Origin: Dethiobacter sp.
GTDB taxonomy: Bacteria > Bacillota_D > Dethiobacteria > Dethiobacterales > Dethiobacteraceae
Length of the DNA stretch: 58,735 nt
Assembly: GCA_018333395.1 (NCBI GenBank)
Contig: JAGXSQ010000020.1
Span: 1-58,735, forward strand
Direction: 5' to 3'
Below are positions 26,304 through 36,891 of the stretch, piece after piece. The notes under the pieces were generated by a model. It was not told the origin of the DNA, did not search any database, and was given only the letters and a program-made list of their open reading frames with translations. Both the position numbers and the translations under genes were made by a program. Numbering within the stretch: position 1 is the stretch's first letter; each line of letters begins with the position of its first letter.

Positions 26304-27959
26304 ATGAAAAGAACGCTTAAGCTGCTGGCAGCGATATTGCCGCTGATTTTAATTTCTTTTGGACAGGCGGCAGCGAGCCAGCAGGTTCGGATCGGGCTTT
26401 ATTTCAACAGCACTTCGCGAACCAACGCCGTGCTCCAATCTGCTTCCCTGAGCAATACAGAGGGCCTTTCCGTTTCTTTGCTCCTGACCGAAACGGTGCG
26501 ACTGCCGCTAACCTACACGCAAGTGCAGATTGCCCCGCTAGCAGCCGGACGCAATATGGTACAGATTGAAGCCGGACGTACGCCCGACGAAGTGCTGATA
26601 GCGGCTCGTGAAGCTAGAAGCAGGGGCTTCATTGCTTATCTGGTTTATCGCTCTGACAGTTCGGGGTTGCCTTACAAAGCATGGGTAGAGGGTATTCCCG
26701 CTACTGTTCGAGCTCTTGGTTACCCGACTGCTTTTGCTGCCGCTACACAAGGGGAACTGCTCATACTAAACGACCCGAGCATGTCGGATATTGGCCTCAT
26801 TACTGACGGACGTTTTCCGGATGGACGTTCCTTATTGCTCCTTACACCTCTAGGTAGTCGGCCAACGCGGATAGCAGCCCCAGGGCAGTTCACGCGGAAT
26901 TATGACGGTGCTTTTGAGCTGTCTGTCAGCAACAGTAGACTGGCCGTAGTCAATATCCTAGACTTGGAGAGATATGTACTCGGCGTTGTGCCTTTCGAAA
27001 TGAGCGACAGCTGGCCGCTGGAAGCTTTAAAAGCGCAGGCGGTAGCAGCCCGCTCCTACGCTTTGGCTAATCTAAACAAACACCGGGCGCTTGGCTTTAG
27101 TCTCTGCGACTCCCCAGGCTGTTGCCAGAAATATGCCGGCTTTGACGAAAGGTTTACCAACTCCTTACGGGCCGTCAGCGAAACTGCCGGCCGAGTAGCA
27201 CGTTTTAATGGCCGGGTGTCCGAGCTATTTTACCACTCGAACAGCGGCGGCAACACCGAGAACTCAGAAGAGGTCTGGGCCAACAGGGTGGAGTACGCCA
27301 GAGCTGTTTCCGACCCCTTGTCCGTTTCGGAGACGCTCGTTACGCACCTTTTGTCCCGAGCTAACAACAATACGGCGTTTCCAGCGCGCTGGGTGCGCAC
27401 ACATCAGCGCGAAGACTTGCAATCAATTCTGAGGACTACTGCAAGCCTCGATGTGGGCACTATCCTGGAAATAGCCTCTCTAGCTCGTTCTACCGGAGGA
27501 CGTCATACCCGTTTGGTGGTGCGGGGGACTGCCGGAGAGGTGCTAATCGAACGCCACAACATCCGTTCCGCTTTTAGTTTGCTAAGACAAAACCCTGAAA
27601 GTGGCCAGATCACAAGAGAACCTCTGCCAAGCACTCTTTTTGACGTCGTTCCCGTCCATCATGCGGTGCATGTAGCGGGTGCCGGCGGGGTTGTCCGCGA
27701 AATTCCCCTCAATAGCGCGGTGTATCTTTCTACAGCAGAGGGGAATAAGTCCATAGATACAGGGACGCTAGACGTTCACCTGAGCAACGGAACGCTCCAT
27801 CGAGTCGTTTCTCGTGTGCCCATGGCCTTTTCTTTTCAAGGGCGCGGTTGGGGGCATGGCGTGGGCATGTCTCAGTGGGGCGCCTTTGAGAAAGCGCGTC
27901 GAGGTCTTAATTTCGAACAGATTTTGAGATTTTATTTCCAGGGTATTACTATAGAGTAG
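26304..27959 (+). CDS. SpoIID/LytB-domain peptidoglycan hydrolase-like protein
   Basis: This 551-residue secreted or membrane-anchored protein has a signal peptide (hydrophobic 5-22), an N-terminal region of about 200 residues, and a SpoIID/LytB domain. Domain landmarks are YVLGVVPFEMSDSWPLEALKAQAVAARS, which contains the catalytic Glu, FYHSNSGGNTENSEEVW, and the C-terminal GRGWGHGVGMSQWGA. SpoIID proteins are lytic transglycosylases acting during engulfment, so the gene supports a sporulating host, although the domain also occurs outside sporulation. CTAGGAGGTTTGACAC precedes the ATG. Its place between ruvB and tgt is common in Clostridia. Confidence 0.9.
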   Translation: MKRTLKLLAAILPLILISFGQAAASQQVRIGLYFNSTSRTNAVLQSASLSNTEGLSVSLLLTETVRLPLTYTQVQIAPLAAGRNMVQIEAGRTPDEVLIAAREARSRGFIAYLVYRSDSSGLPYKAWVEGIPATVRALGYPTAFAAATQGELLILNDPSMSDIGLITDGRFPDGRSLLLLTPLGSRPTRIAAPGQFTRNYDGAFELSVSNSRLAVVNILDLERYVLGVVPFEMSDSWPLEALKAQAVAARSYALANLNKHRALGFSLCDSPGCCQKYAGFDERFTNSLRAVSETAGRVARFNGRVSELFYHSNSGGNTENSEEVWANRVEYARAVSDPLSVSETLVTHLLSRANNNTAFPARWVRTHQREDLQSILRTTASLDVGTILEIASLARSTGGRHTRLVVRGTAGEVLIERHNIRSAFSLLRQNPESGQITREPLPSTLFDVVPVHHAVHVAGAGGVVREIPLNSAVYLSTAEGNKSIDTGTLDVHLSNGTLHRVVSRVPMAFSFQGRGWGHGVGMSQWGAFEKARRGLNFEQILRFYFQGITIE

Positions 27960-27995
27960 ACAATCATGCCGCCTGCGGAAGATTCTATCACATGA

Positions 27996-29186
<1,191 letters not shown>

Positions 29187-29188
29187 CA

Positions 29189-29458
29189 TTGGATCCGGCC
29201 ATCCAGAGCTTATTACCTTTTATTGTGTTGTTTGTTGTCTTTTATTTCCTGCTTATTCGCCCGCAGATGAACCAGCAGAAGCAACGCAAGGATCTGTTGA
29301 CTTCTCTTAAGGAAGGAGACAAAGTCCGTACTGTCTGCGGCATTTATGGGCGCGTCGAAAATGTCAACGGTGACGAACTCGCGGTTCGCATCGCCGAAAA
29401 GACTACTATCCAGATGGCGCGCTTTGGCGTAGAAAGTATTATCAAAGAAAAGGATTGA
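29189..29458 (+). CDS. yajC: Preprotein translocase subunit YajC
   Basis: This 89-residue single-pass protein has the typical FIVLFVVFYFLLIRPQMNQQK N-terminal region and the cytoplasmic LKEGDKVRTVCGIYGRV segment. YajC associates with SecDF and the SecYEG channel. The start is TTG 29189 after AAAGGAGG. secD and secF, often next, are not in the window. Confidence 0.93.
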   Translation: MDPAIQSLLPFIVLFVVFYFLLIRPQMNQQKQRKDLLTSLKEGDKVRTVCGIYGRVENVNGDELAVRIAEKTTIQMARFGVESIIKEKD

Positions 29459-29523
29459 AGAGATGGCATATTCAGTGGCTTGGACTAATATATTGCAAGT
29501 AAAGACTTGCGGAGGTGACGTCC

Positions 29524-29922
29524 ATGCCGAAAAGGAGTGCCGTAGCTATAAAGCTAAAGACCCCAGCTACTGCCATAATTATGGCCAAAGGAGTCCTTTA
29601 CGCCTATTTCATTTCCCTGGTCGTCTTTTTAATCTTTAGCGCACTGATTCAGCATACCCGCCTGACGGAAGGAATTTTGCCCTATATTGCTTACGCTACT
29701 TCTCTGGTGGCCATTTTTGTTGCTGCTGCTTATGTGGCACGGCGCTTGGAAACCAAAGGCTGGTTGAACGGCGGCATTACCGGTCTGGCCTATCTGGTGG
29801 GACTAGTGGTTTTTGCCGTAATTTTACTGCCGGACTTCCAGGTTCACCTAGGTTACCTTTCTAAAGCTTTCCTGGCTTTTGTCGCCGGAGCGGCTGGCGG
29901 AATTTTTGGCCTTAATTCCTAA
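29524..29922 (+). CDS. TIGR04086 family membrane protein
   Basis: A 132-residue protein with four membrane segments. The pattern GVLYAYFISLVVFLIFSAL, then YATSLVAIFVAAAYVARR, GLAYLVGLVVFAVI and FVAGAAGGIFG fits the TIGR04086 family seen after yajC in Clostridia. The function is unknown. The ATG at 29524 follows GGAGGTGACGTCC. In several Clostridia the six-cysteine SCIFF peptide genes come next; they are absent here and a terminator follows. Confidence 0.8.
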   Translation: MPKRSAVAIKLKTPATAIIMAKGVLYAYFISLVVFLIFSALIQHTRLTEGILPYIAYATSLVAIFVAAAYVARRLETKGWLNGGITGLAYLVGLVVFAVILLPDFQVHLGYLSKAFLAFVAGAAGGIFGLNS

Positions 29923-29941
29923 ACTTTGCAGGATTTTTTTT

Positions 29942-29973
29942 AAAGTGCCCGGTCTGACGGCCAGGCGCTTTTT
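29942..29973 (+). terminator. Terminator closing the yajC/TIGR04086 unit
   Basis: AAAGTGCCCGG (29942-29952) pairs with CCAGGCGCTTT (29961-29971) with one mismatch and one G-U, followed by T residues. Confidence 0.75.
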
Positions 29974-30006
29974 GTTTGCCAGAAAGATGAGATTTTTTGT
30001 TTTAAC

Positions 30007-30036
30007 TTGCACCTCCCGTTCCGTCAGCTATATAAT
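30007..30036 (+). promoter_or_regulatory. Promoter of the cation efflux gene
   Basis: TTGCAC (30007-30012), an 18-base spacer and TATAAT (30031-30036), 25 bases before the start codon. Confidence 0.7.
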
Positions 30037-30060
30037 AGGTTTGTCGGGAGGCGGAGCAAA

Positions 30061-30924
30061 ATGCACAGTTCGCCAGCAGCAAAAATAGTTTTGCACACGC
30101 TGCTATGTAATGTGTTCTTAGTTTTGCTGAAGTTTTTTGTTGGTAAGGCTGCAGGTAGCGCCGCGTTGCTGGCGGAGGCAGTACATTCCATGGGAGACAT
30201 TCTCGCAAACTTGGCGGTGCTGGTCAGCGTTCACTTGTCCGGCAAGCCGCCGGATGGGCGCCATCACTTCGGCCACGGCAAGATTGAGTCACTTTCTTCC
30301 TGCGCCATGGGCTTCGCAATTGCTTTCGTCGGCCTTGAGCTGACTCGAAGCGCTCTTGTTAGTCTTCGTGCCGGCGAGGTGGCAGTCCCCGGAACGGCTG
30401 CGCTGTATGCGTCGGCGGCAGGTATTATTATCAAAGAAATAATGTTCCGTTATACTAGGAGCGCCTCCTGCAAAACTGGCAATCAGCTGCTTTTGGCCGT
30501 CGCCTGGGATCACCGTAGCGATGTTATGGTTTCATCCAGCGTTTTTTTGGGCATTGCCGGGGCGCGTGCCGGTTTTCCGCTCCTTGAAGGTCTGGTCGCC
30601 TTATTTATTAGTGTGCTTATTATCCGCCTCGGCTTCACTTTCTGCAGGCGGGGCTTCGGTGATTTGGTGGATACTGCTCCCGACGAAGCTGTGCTGGAAA
30701 AAATCAGAGCCAAGGTACAGGAAACGGCCGGAGTGGAGGCGTTTCATTGTCTGCGTGCCCGACGGTTTGGCTCAGAAATCCATGTGGAGTTACATATCGG
30801 TGTAGATGAAAACCTGCGTGTCTCTCAGGGCCATGAAGTGGCCAAAGAGGTTAAGAAAGCGCTGTTGGGGAGTTTTCCGGAAATTAGCCACGTCCTCGTT
30901 CACGTCAATCCATTTTCACCCTGA
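30061..30924 (+). CDS. Cation diffusion facilitator (CDF) metal exporter
   Basis: This 287-residue membrane antiporter is expected to exchange divalent metal for protons. It has six membrane segments; metal site residues appear as HSMGD in helix 2 (AEAVHSMGDIL) and DHRSD in helix 5. A C-terminal cytoplasmic dimerisation domain ends with ISHVLVHVNP. The site lacks the HxxxD pairing of some Zn-specific ZitB-type proteins in helix 2, so Zn, Mn, Fe or Co remain open. CGGGAGGCGGAGCAAA precedes the ATG at 30061. It stands alone, between a terminator and the trp promoter. Confidence 0.9.
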   Translation: MHSSPAAKIVLHTLLCNVFLVLLKFFVGKAAGSAALLAEAVHSMGDILANLAVLVSVHLSGKPPDGRHHFGHGKIESLSSCAMGFAIAFVGLELTRSALVSLRAGEVAVPGTAALYASAAGIIIKEIMFRYTRSASCKTGNQLLLAVAWDHRSDVMVSSSVFLGIAGARAGFPLLEGLVALFISVLIIRLGFTFCRRGFGDLVDTAPDEAVLEKIRAKVQETAGVEAFHCLRARRFGSEIHVELHIGVDENLRVSQGHEVAKEVKKALLGSFPEISHVLVHVNPFSP

Positions 30925-30944
30925 AGGCTCTCGCAAAAAACTGC

Positions 30945-30974
30945 TTGACAGCTATGCTCGCCTCATGCTACACT
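30945..30974 (+). promoter_or_regulatory. Promoter of the tryptophan operon
   Basis: A perfect TTGACA (30945-30950) is followed after 18 bases by TACACT (30969-30974). Transcription from it would start just before the T-box leader. Confidence 0.65.
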
Positions 30975-30984
30975 TTTCCAAAGA

Positions 30985-31264
30985 CGATGAATGGGAAGAG
31001 TAAGCGAAGAGGAACTTCTCTCAGAGAGCCGGGGCAGGTGTGATCCGGCAGAAGGACCGCCGCCGAATGGGCCCGTGAGTGGCAGACCGAAAGAAAAGTA
31101 GGCTCTGACGGCGTGTCCCACCGTTAAAGGGGACGGGGTATCGGGCTGTTGTTTTTCCTTTAAGTCCCGTACCTGACAAAGCCGGGTCTGCTGCATTTGC
31201 AGACCAATGAAGGTGGTACCGCGAAAGCTAAGCCTTTCGTCCTTCCCTGGACGAGGGCTTTTTT
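30985..31264 (+). promoter_or_regulatory. T-box riboswitch, tRNA-Trp specific
   Basis: This leader binds uncharged tRNA and lets transcription continue into trpE when tryptophan is scarce. Stem I landmarks appear in order: an AGTAAGCGAAGA K-turn region (about 30999-31010), AGAGAGCC (31023-31030), GGTGTGATCC in the apical part, and the specifier in GAATGGGCCCGTGAGTGG. The codon after GAA is TGG (31068-31070), reading Trp. The T-box core AAGGTGGTACCGCG is at 31210-31223, followed directly by the terminator. The specifier agrees with the downstream trp genes. Confidence 0.93.
31231..31264 (+). terminator. T-box regulated terminator
   Basis: AGCCTTTCGTCC (31231-31242) pairs with GGACGAGGGCT (31249-31259), then six T. 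In the tRNA-bound state the T-box sequence pairs with the 5' part of this stem and prevents termination. Confidence 0.88.
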
Positions 31265-31294
31265 ATGTGCAAGAAAAGAAAGGAGACAAGAAAG

Positions 31295-32746
31295 ATGTTC
31301 CCACAGCAGTCCGGAAGGGAGGTGAAAATGGTCACCGTCCGCCATTCACTGCCTGGAGACCTGGAAACACCTATTGGCGCTTTTTTAAAACTTTGCCCAG
31401 AGGGACCGGCGTGCCTGCTGGAGAGCGCCGCCGGCGGAGAGCAGGTGGCACGCTACTCTTTCATAGGCTATAACCCATTCCTGACGTTAAAAGCTTGGGA
31501 GAATGAGGTAGAGATTTCTTGGCGGGATGGAAGGCGCGAAAAACGCCTGGAAAAGCCGTTTAAAGTCTTAAAAGAGCTTTTAGGGCAGTATCGCACGGAC
31601 CTGCATCCGTCGCCGGTTCGTTTTTCCGGGGGGGCAGTGGGCTATTTTTCTTATGACGTTGCTGCTCTCTTGGAGCCGGTGGGAAAGACCCCTCCTGATG
31701 AACTGGGGTTGCCGGATGTCTACCTGCAGTTTATGCAAAACGTGCTTATTTTTGATCATTTCACGCACAGGCTTCACCTAGCTGTACACAGGCCATTGTT
31801 TGCAGGCGAATCACCTGCACTGGCTACAGAAGAGGCGCAAACTACTTTGCTGCAGATGGTGGAGGCGCTTTCTGCACCACTGCCAACGGTGGTAGCAGAG
31901 GCGGATTGCCGGCAGCAGGTGGTAGCGACGGGTAGCGTGAGCGAAGCAGAATTTACAGAGTGCGTAAGGGTAGCCCAGGAATACATCCGGGCGGGGGACA
32001 TCTTTCAGGTTGTTCTTTCGCAGCGCTTGACGGTGCCGGTGCAGGAAAATTCGTTTGCTGTCTACCGGCGGCTGCGCAGCCTGAACCCGTCGCCGTATAT
32101 GTTTTTTCTGCGCAATCCGGAGGTGACACTGGTGGGGGCCTCGCCGGAAATGCTGGTCAGAGTGGAAGGCAGGACGGCGACTACCAGGCCTATCGCCGGT
32201 ACTAGACGGCGTGGCAGCAGCGCGGAGGAAGACCAGCAACTGGCGGCGGAATTGCTTGCTGATGAGAAGGAGATGGCAGAGCATGTCATGCTCGTCGACC
32301 TAGGGCGCAATGACATCGGCCGGGTCGCTAGGTACGGAACGGTGCAGGTGAAGGAATTTGCCAAGGTGGAGCGCTATTCGCACGTTATGCATCTGGTTTC
32401 CGAGGTAGCAGGGGAACTGGCAGATGGGAAAGACGCGCTTGACGCTCTGGCGGCCTGTTTCCCGGCAGGGACACTGACAGGCGCGCCCAAGGTACGGGCC
32501 ATGCAAATTATTAACGAGTTAGAAGCGGTGCGGCGTGGGCCGTACGGCGGGGCAGTCGGTTACCTGGATTTTAATGGCAATATGGATACATGTATCACTA
32601 TCCGCACGCTGATTATCAAAGAGGGTATGGCCTATATCCAGACCGGTGCCGGCATTGTGGCCGATTCAGTACCGGAAAATGAGTATCAGGAAACAAGGCA
32701 TAAGGCTAGAGCTATGTTGGCTGCGCTAGGAGTGGAGACAAAATGA
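31295..32746 (+). CDS. trpE: Anthranilate synthase component I
   Basis: TrpE condenses chorismate with ammonia from TrpG to form anthranilate. The 483-residue form starts at ATG 31295 (AAAGGAGA upstream). ATG 31328, after GGGAGGTGAAA, would give 472 residues and is nearly as good; ATG 31265 lies directly behind the terminator and has no ribosome binding site. The chorismate-binding domain carries GDIFQVVLSQRL, SPEMLVR, TRPIAGTRRRG, ARNDIGRVA-like LGRNDIGRVARYG, and GAPKVRAMQII. It overlaps trpG by four bases. Confidence 0.95.
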   Translation: MFPQQSGREVKMVTVRHSLPGDLETPIGAFLKLCPEGPACLLESAAGGEQVARYSFIGYNPFLTLKAWENEVEISWRDGRREKRLEKPFKVLKELLGQYRTDLHPSPVRFSGGAVGYFSYDVAALLEPVGKTPPDELGLPDVYLQFMQNVLIFDHFTHRLHLAVHRPLFAGESPALATEEAQTTLLQMVEALSAPLPTVVAEADCRQQVVATGSVSEAEFTECVRVAQEYIRAGDIFQVVLSQRLTVPVQENSFAVYRRLRSLNPSPYMFFLRNPEVTLVGASPEMLVRVEGRTATTRPIAGTRRRGSSAEEDQQLAAELLADEKEMAEHVMLVDLGRNDIGRVARYGTVQVKEFAKVERYSHVMHLVSEVAGELADGKDALDALAACFPAGTLTGAPKVRAMQIINELEAVRRGPYGGAVGYLDFNGNMDTCITIRTLIIKEGMAYIQTGAGIVADSVPENEYQETRHKARAMLAALGVETK

Positions 32747-33315
32747 TGGCTGTAATCGACAATTATGATTCCTTTACCTATAACTTGGTACAGATGCTGG
32801 GCGAACTTGGGGCAAAAATGCAGGTGCTGCGGAATGATGCCTTTAGCTTGAGGGATTTGGATGCTTGTCAACCAAAGGCCATTGTTATTTCCCCTGGTCC
32901 CGGTACACCAGATGATGCCGGATTGTCGCTCGCCGTCATTAGGCACTTTGCCGGCAAGGTACCCATCCTTGGTGTCTGCCTCGGACACCAAGCCATCGGC
33001 CAGGCCTTCGGTGGGCAGGTGGTGCGGGCCCCTGAGCCGGTGCATGGCAAGTCTGTAGAAGTGTGGCACGACAGCGATGCGCTTTTTACCGGTGTAGGCC
33101 TCCCGTTTAAGGCGGGACGTTACCACTCACTTGTTGTCCGACGGGAGACGTTGCCGGAGTGCCTAGAAGTCACCGCCAGCACGGCGGAGGGGCTGATTAT
33201 GGCGGTACGGCATAAGAGGATGGCGGTGTATGGCCTGCAATTTCACCCGGAATCAGTTATTACTCCGGACGGACGGACGATACTGAAAAACTTTCTGCGA
33301 GGTGTGGCGGCATGA
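32743..33315 (+). CDS. trpG: Anthranilate synthase component II, glutamine amidotransferase
   Basis: The 190-residue subunit supplies ammonia to TrpE. Class I amidotransferase features: IDNYDSFTYNL at the N-terminus, PGPGTP oxyanion region, the nucleophile Cys in GVCLGHQAIGQ, and HPES near the end. It may also serve p-aminobenzoate synthesis as in many Bacillota, but its place in the operon shows the Trp role. It overlaps trpE and trpD by four bases each. Confidence 0.95.
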   Translation: MMAVIDNYDSFTYNLVQMLGELGAKMQVLRNDAFSLRDLDACQPKAIVISPGPGTPDDAGLSLAVIRHFAGKVPILGVCLGHQAIGQAFGGQVVRAPEPVHGKSVEVWHDSDALFTGVGLPFKAGRYHSLVVRRETLPECLEVTASTAEGLIMAVRHKRMAVYGLQFHPESVITPDGRTILKNFLRGVAA

Positions 33316-34349
33316 AAGAGTTGCTGCGCAAGCTGTGTGACAGAAAAAATCTGACGCCGCAGGAGGCAAAAACGGCCATGAGTGTCATTATGGTCGGAGA
33401 GGCGACTTCGGCTCAGGTGGCAGCGTTCCTTGTAGCACTGAAGATGAAGGGAGAAACGGCGGAGGAAATATATGGCTGCGCAGTAGCTATGCGGCAGGCG
33501 TCAGAAAAAGTTACTACGAAGCGGGAAGGCCTTACTGATACCTGCGGCACGGGGGGAGATGGGAAAAGTACGGTTAACATCTCTACGGCGGCGGCGCTGG
33601 TAGCAGCCGGAGCGGGACTTACGGTGGCCAAGCACGGGAACCGTGCCGTATCTAGCTTGTGCGGCTCTGCCGATGTGCTGGAAGCGCTCGGCGTTGTCCT
33701 AGAGCTGACGCCGGCAGAAATGGGACGATGTCTGGACGAAGTGGGTATGACATTTCTTTATGCACCTGCTTTGCACCCGGCACTGCGTCATGCCGCAGCG
33801 CCGCGGCGGGAAGTGGGGGTGCGGTCAGTGTTTAATGTGCTTGGGCCGCTGACTAACCCGGCCGGAGCGCGGCGGCAGGTGATGGGTGTTTATGCGCCGG
33901 AGTTGGTGCGTTTGTTGGCGGAGGTCCTGCGTATGCTTGGTGCAGAGCGGGTGCTAGTCGTTCACGGCTCTGACGGCAGCGATGAACTAACGCTTTCCGG
34001 AGAGTCGCTGGTAGCGGAAATCAGAGACGGTAAACTAAGCTGCTACCATCTGGCGCCGGAGCAGGTCGGGTTGAGGCGTGCGTCTGCGAGGGCGTTGCAA
34101 GGAGGAGGAGCGGCTGAAAATGCGGCTCTGCTCCTAGATATGTTGGGCGGGAGGCGCGGAGCGTACCGAGAGGCAACCGTGTTCAACGCTGCTGCGGCGC
34201 TTTATGTGGGTGGATTAGCCGAAGATTTGCAGGAAGGTGCGCATTTGGCTGAACAGGCGCTGGATAGCGGGGCGGCAACGGCTAAGCTGGAAGCTCTAAA
34301 AATCTTTACGGGCAGGTGCAAAGAGAATGCTGGCACAGATCGTTGCTGA
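33312..34349 (+). CDS. trpD: Anthranilate phosphoribosyltransferase
   Basis: This 345-residue enzyme transfers phosphoribose from PRPP to anthranilate. Signature segments are DTCGTGGDGKSTVNIST (PRPP site), KHGNRAVSSLCGSADVLEALG, and RSVFNVLGPLTNP. It starts in ATGA overlap with trpG and its end overlaps trpC by 23 bases. The length is normal. Confidence 0.96.
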   Translation: MKELLRKLCDRKNLTPQEAKTAMSVIMVGEATSAQVAAFLVALKMKGETAEEIYGCAVAMRQASEKVTTKREGLTDTCGTGGDGKSTVNISTAAALVAAGAGLTVAKHGNRAVSSLCGSADVLEALGVVLELTPAEMGRCLDEVGMTFLYAPALHPALRHAAAPRREVGVRSVFNVLGPLTNPAGARRQVMGVYAPELVRLLAEVLRMLGAERVLVVHGSDGSDELTLSGESLVAEIRDGKLSCYHLAPEQVGLRRASARALQGGGAAENAALLLDMLGGRRGAYREATVFNAAAALYVGGLAEDLQEGAHLAEQALDSGAATAKLEALKIFTGRCKENAGTDRC

Positions 34350-35097
34350 TAAAAAATTAAGACTGGCTGAGGATAAGCGGAAGCTGCCGCTCATGGCGTT
34401 GCAGGAAAAGCTGCCTAGCGCGCCGGCACTGCGGCAGTTTGCCGAAGCCCTAGATGCGCCAGGCATTTCACTGATCGCGGAAATAAAAAAAGCTTCCCCC
34501 TCCCGAGGTTCTTTAGGGATGACTGTACCGGCGGCGGAACTAGCGGCTCATTACGAGGAAGGCGGCGCCCGGGCTATCTCGGTACTGACAGAGGAAGACC
34601 ATTTCCAAGGGAGTCTTGCAGACCTGATCGCGGTACGCCGGGTAGTAAGGCTGCCGGTCTTGCGCAAGGACTTTATCATTGATGAGTGGCAATTATATGA
34701 AACGCGCTTGCTGCCAGCCGATGCGGTTCTGTTAATTGCTGGTCTTTTGCCGGAGGCGACTCTGGCGGAGTTCTTGAAGATTTGCGACAGGCTGGGGCTG
34801 GCGGCACTGGTGGAAATACACAGCGCAGAGGAAGTAAGGTGTGCGCTGCGTGTTGGTGCTAAGATTATTGGCATCAATAACCGTGACCTGCAAAGCTTTA
34901 AGACGGACCTTCGCCATACAGAGCGGCTGGCAAGCCTAGTCTCAGATAATGTGTTGCTGGTGAGCGAGAGCGGGATAATGACGGCTGACGATGTGAGGCT
35001 AGCAGCGGCTGCCGGGGCAGATGCAGTGCTGGTAGGTGAAGCGCTTGTAAGGGCGGCCGACCCGGCTGAAAAAATCAGGAACTTGCTGGGGAGATGA
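34327..35097 (+). CDS. trpC: Indole-3-glycerol phosphate synthase
   Basis: A 256-residue TIM-barrel enzyme that closes the indole ring from CdRP. Family motifs are IAEIKKASPSRG, ISVLTEEDHFQGSL, VLRKDFIIDEWQLYE and GINNRDLQSF, followed by LVSESGI and GADAVLVGEAL. It lies inside the operon with a 23-base overlap with trpD and four bases before trpF. Confidence 0.96.
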   Translation: MLAQIVADKKLRLAEDKRKLPLMALQEKLPSAPALRQFAEALDAPGISLIAEIKKASPSRGSLGMTVPAAELAAHYEEGGARAISVLTEEDHFQGSLADLIAVRRVVRLPVLRKDFIIDEWQLYETRLLPADAVLLIAGLLPEATLAEFLKICDRLGLAALVEIHSAEEVRCALRVGAKIIGINNRDLQSFKTDLRHTERLASLVSDNVLLVSESGIMTADDVRLAAAAGADAVLVGEALVRAADPAEKIRNLLGR

Positions 35098-35101
35098 GGA
35101 A

Positions 35102-35710
35102 ATGACGGTGAAGGTAAAAATTTGTGGCTTAAAAGATGTGGAGACGGCGCTGTTTGCGGCGGCATCCGGAGCGGAGGCCATCGGGCTCGTCTTTGCCAAG
35201 AGCCCTCGCCGGGTAGAGGTGGATAGGGCCAGAGCCATCTGTGCTGCGCTGCCGCCTTTTGTCGGGCGGGTAGGCGTCTTTGCCGATGAGGAGCAAGTCG
35301 CTGTCCGGGAGATTGCCGATGTCTGCGGCCTGACGGTGCTACAGTTCCACGGCGCAGAAGACGCCGCATATTGCGCCGGCTTTACCCTGCCGATTCTGAA
35401 GGCCGTCCGGGTGCAAGCGGCCGGCGACCTAGCGAAGCTCTTGCCGTTCCCGGCGTCCGGTTTTGTCCTTGATACCTACCACCCGTTGCTAGCCGGCGGG
35501 ACGGGTCGTACTTTTGACTGGTCACTGCTTGCCGGCCGTCCGGAGGTGCCGGTTATCCTAGCCGGTGGGCTGACGCCGGAAAATGTGGCTGTAGCCATCC
35601 GCCAGGTACGCCCATACGCAGTCGATGTGTCAAGCGGCGTGGAGAGCGAAGGAAGAAAAGATCTTCAGAAAATCAAAGCCTTTATCAAGGCGACAAGGAT
35701 GTGCGACTGA
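35102..35710 (+). CDS. trpF: Phosphoribosylanthranilate isomerase
   Basis: This 202-residue TIM barrel isomerises PRA to CdRP. It has [12 protein letters not shown] (catalytic Cys), [18 protein letters not shown], and [14 protein letters not shown] with DVSSGVES at the phosphate site. The stop overlaps the likely trpB ATG by one base. Confidence 0.95.
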   Translation: MTVKVKICGLKDVETALFAAASGAEAIGLVFAKSPRRVEVDRARAICAALPPFVGRVGVFADEEQVAVREIADVCGLTVLQFHGAEDAAYCAGFTLPILKAVRVQAAGDLAKLLPFPASGFVLDTYHPLLAGGTGRTFDWSLLAGRPEVPVILAGGLTPENVAVAIRQVRPYAVDVSSGVESEGRKDLQKIKAFIKATRMCD

Positions 35711-36891
35711 TGGAGTCAAAAGGCAGGTTTGGTCCCTTTGGCGGCCAGTATGTGCCGGAGACGTTGATGGCGGCTCTGGAAGAACTGGAGCAGGCGTATT
35801 TTACCGCTAAAGAAGAGGCTTCTTTTCAGGCAGAGTACCAGGAGGCGCTGGAGCAGTATGTGGGACGGCCGACACTGCTTTACCGGGCAGAAAAACTGTC
35901 GCAGATGCTTGGCGGCGCTACTATTTATCTTAAACGGGAGGACCTGAACCATACCGGCGCCCATAAGATTAACAACGCGCTAGGGCAGGCGCTATTGGCT
36001 AGGCGAATGGGCAAAGGGCGCCTAGTAGCAGAAACTGGGGCGGGTCAGCACGGAGTAGCTTCAGCTACGGCGGCGGCGCTTTATGGTCTGGAATGTGTCG
36101 TCTATATGGGTGAAGAGGATATGAAGCGCCAGTCTCTTAATGTGTTCCGCATGCGTCTGCTGGGGGCTGAGGTGATACCGGTACTCTCAGGTAGCCGGAC
36201 GCTCAAAGATGCGATTAATGAGGCGCTCCGTGACTGGGTAACGAATGTTCGTGAGACCTTTTACCTGATTGGGTCAGCGGTCGGCCCTCACCCGTATCCA
36301 ACTATGGTGCGCGACCTGCAGTCCGTAATCGGCCAGGAGGCGCGGAAGCAAATGCTGGTGCAGCAAGGACGGCTACCTGATCTGCTTGTCGCGTGTGTAG
36401 GAGGCGGCAGCAATGCTATCGGACTCTTTTATCCGTTTCTTGACGAGGGGGTGCGTTGCATCGGTGTGGAAGCGGCGGGGGAGGGGCTAGATACAGAGAA
36501 GCACGCCGCTACCCTTGGTAAAGGAAGCCCGGGTGTTCTGCACGGGACACTATCCTACTTGCTGCAGAACGAAAACGGGCAGGTAATACCGGCTCACTCT
36601 GTCTCCGCCGGCCTTGACTATCCCGGCGTGGGCCCAGAACACGCTTACCTGATGGAAAGCGGGCGTGTGCAATACGTATCAGTCACAGATGAGGAGGCGC
36701 TGGCAGCGTTTGCGCTTTTAGCCCGGGAGGAAGGAATCATCCCGGCCCTAGAGAGCGCCCACGCCTTGGCGCACGTTATAAAAATTGCCCCGGAATTGCC
36801 GCCGGAGAAAATAATTTTGCTAAACCTCTCCGGGCGCGGTGACAAGGACGTGGAAACAGTGGCCCAACTTACGGGGGTGAAAAAGGTATGA
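35710..36891 (+). CDS. trpB: Tryptophan synthase beta chain
   Basis: A 393-residue PLP enzyme joining indole and serine. The N-terminus [16 protein letters not shown], the PLP Lys in [18 protein letters not shown], the GAGQHG loop and the GGGSNAIG phosphate loop mark the main TrpB1 type, which pairs with TrpA. The start at ATG 35710 overlaps trpF TGA; a GTG three codons earlier is possible. It overlaps trpA by four bases. Confidence 0.96.
   Translation: MESKGRFGPFGGQYVPETLMAALEELEQAYFTAKEEASFQAEYQEALEQYVGRPTLLYRAEKLSQMLGGATIYLKREDLNHTGAHKINNALGQALLARRMGKGRLVAETGAGQHGVASATAAALYGLECVVYMGEEDMKRQSLNVFRMRLLGAEVIPVLSGSRTLKDAINEALRDWVTNVRETFYLIGSAVGPHPYPTMVRDLQSVIGQEARKQMLVQQGRLPDLLVACVGGGSNAIGLFYPFLDEGVRCIGVEAAGEGLDTEKHAATLGKGSPGVLHGTLSYLLQNENGQVIPAHSVSAGLDYPGVGPEHAYLMESGRVQYVSVTDEEALAAFALLAREEGIIPALESAHALAHVIKIAPELPPEKIILLNLSGRGDKDVETVAQLTGVKKV

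Noticed and set aside
26243..26320. 25-codon frame from a TTG overlapping the spoIID-like start
   Set aside because: It has only a weak GGAG upstream, no recognised family, and runs through the strong ribosome binding site of the next gene; a chance frame is more likely.
29923..30060. SCIFF six-cysteine peptide expected after the TIGR04086 gene in some Clostridia
   Set aside because: No cysteine-rich short frame is present; the gap holds a terminator and the promoter of the CDF gene.
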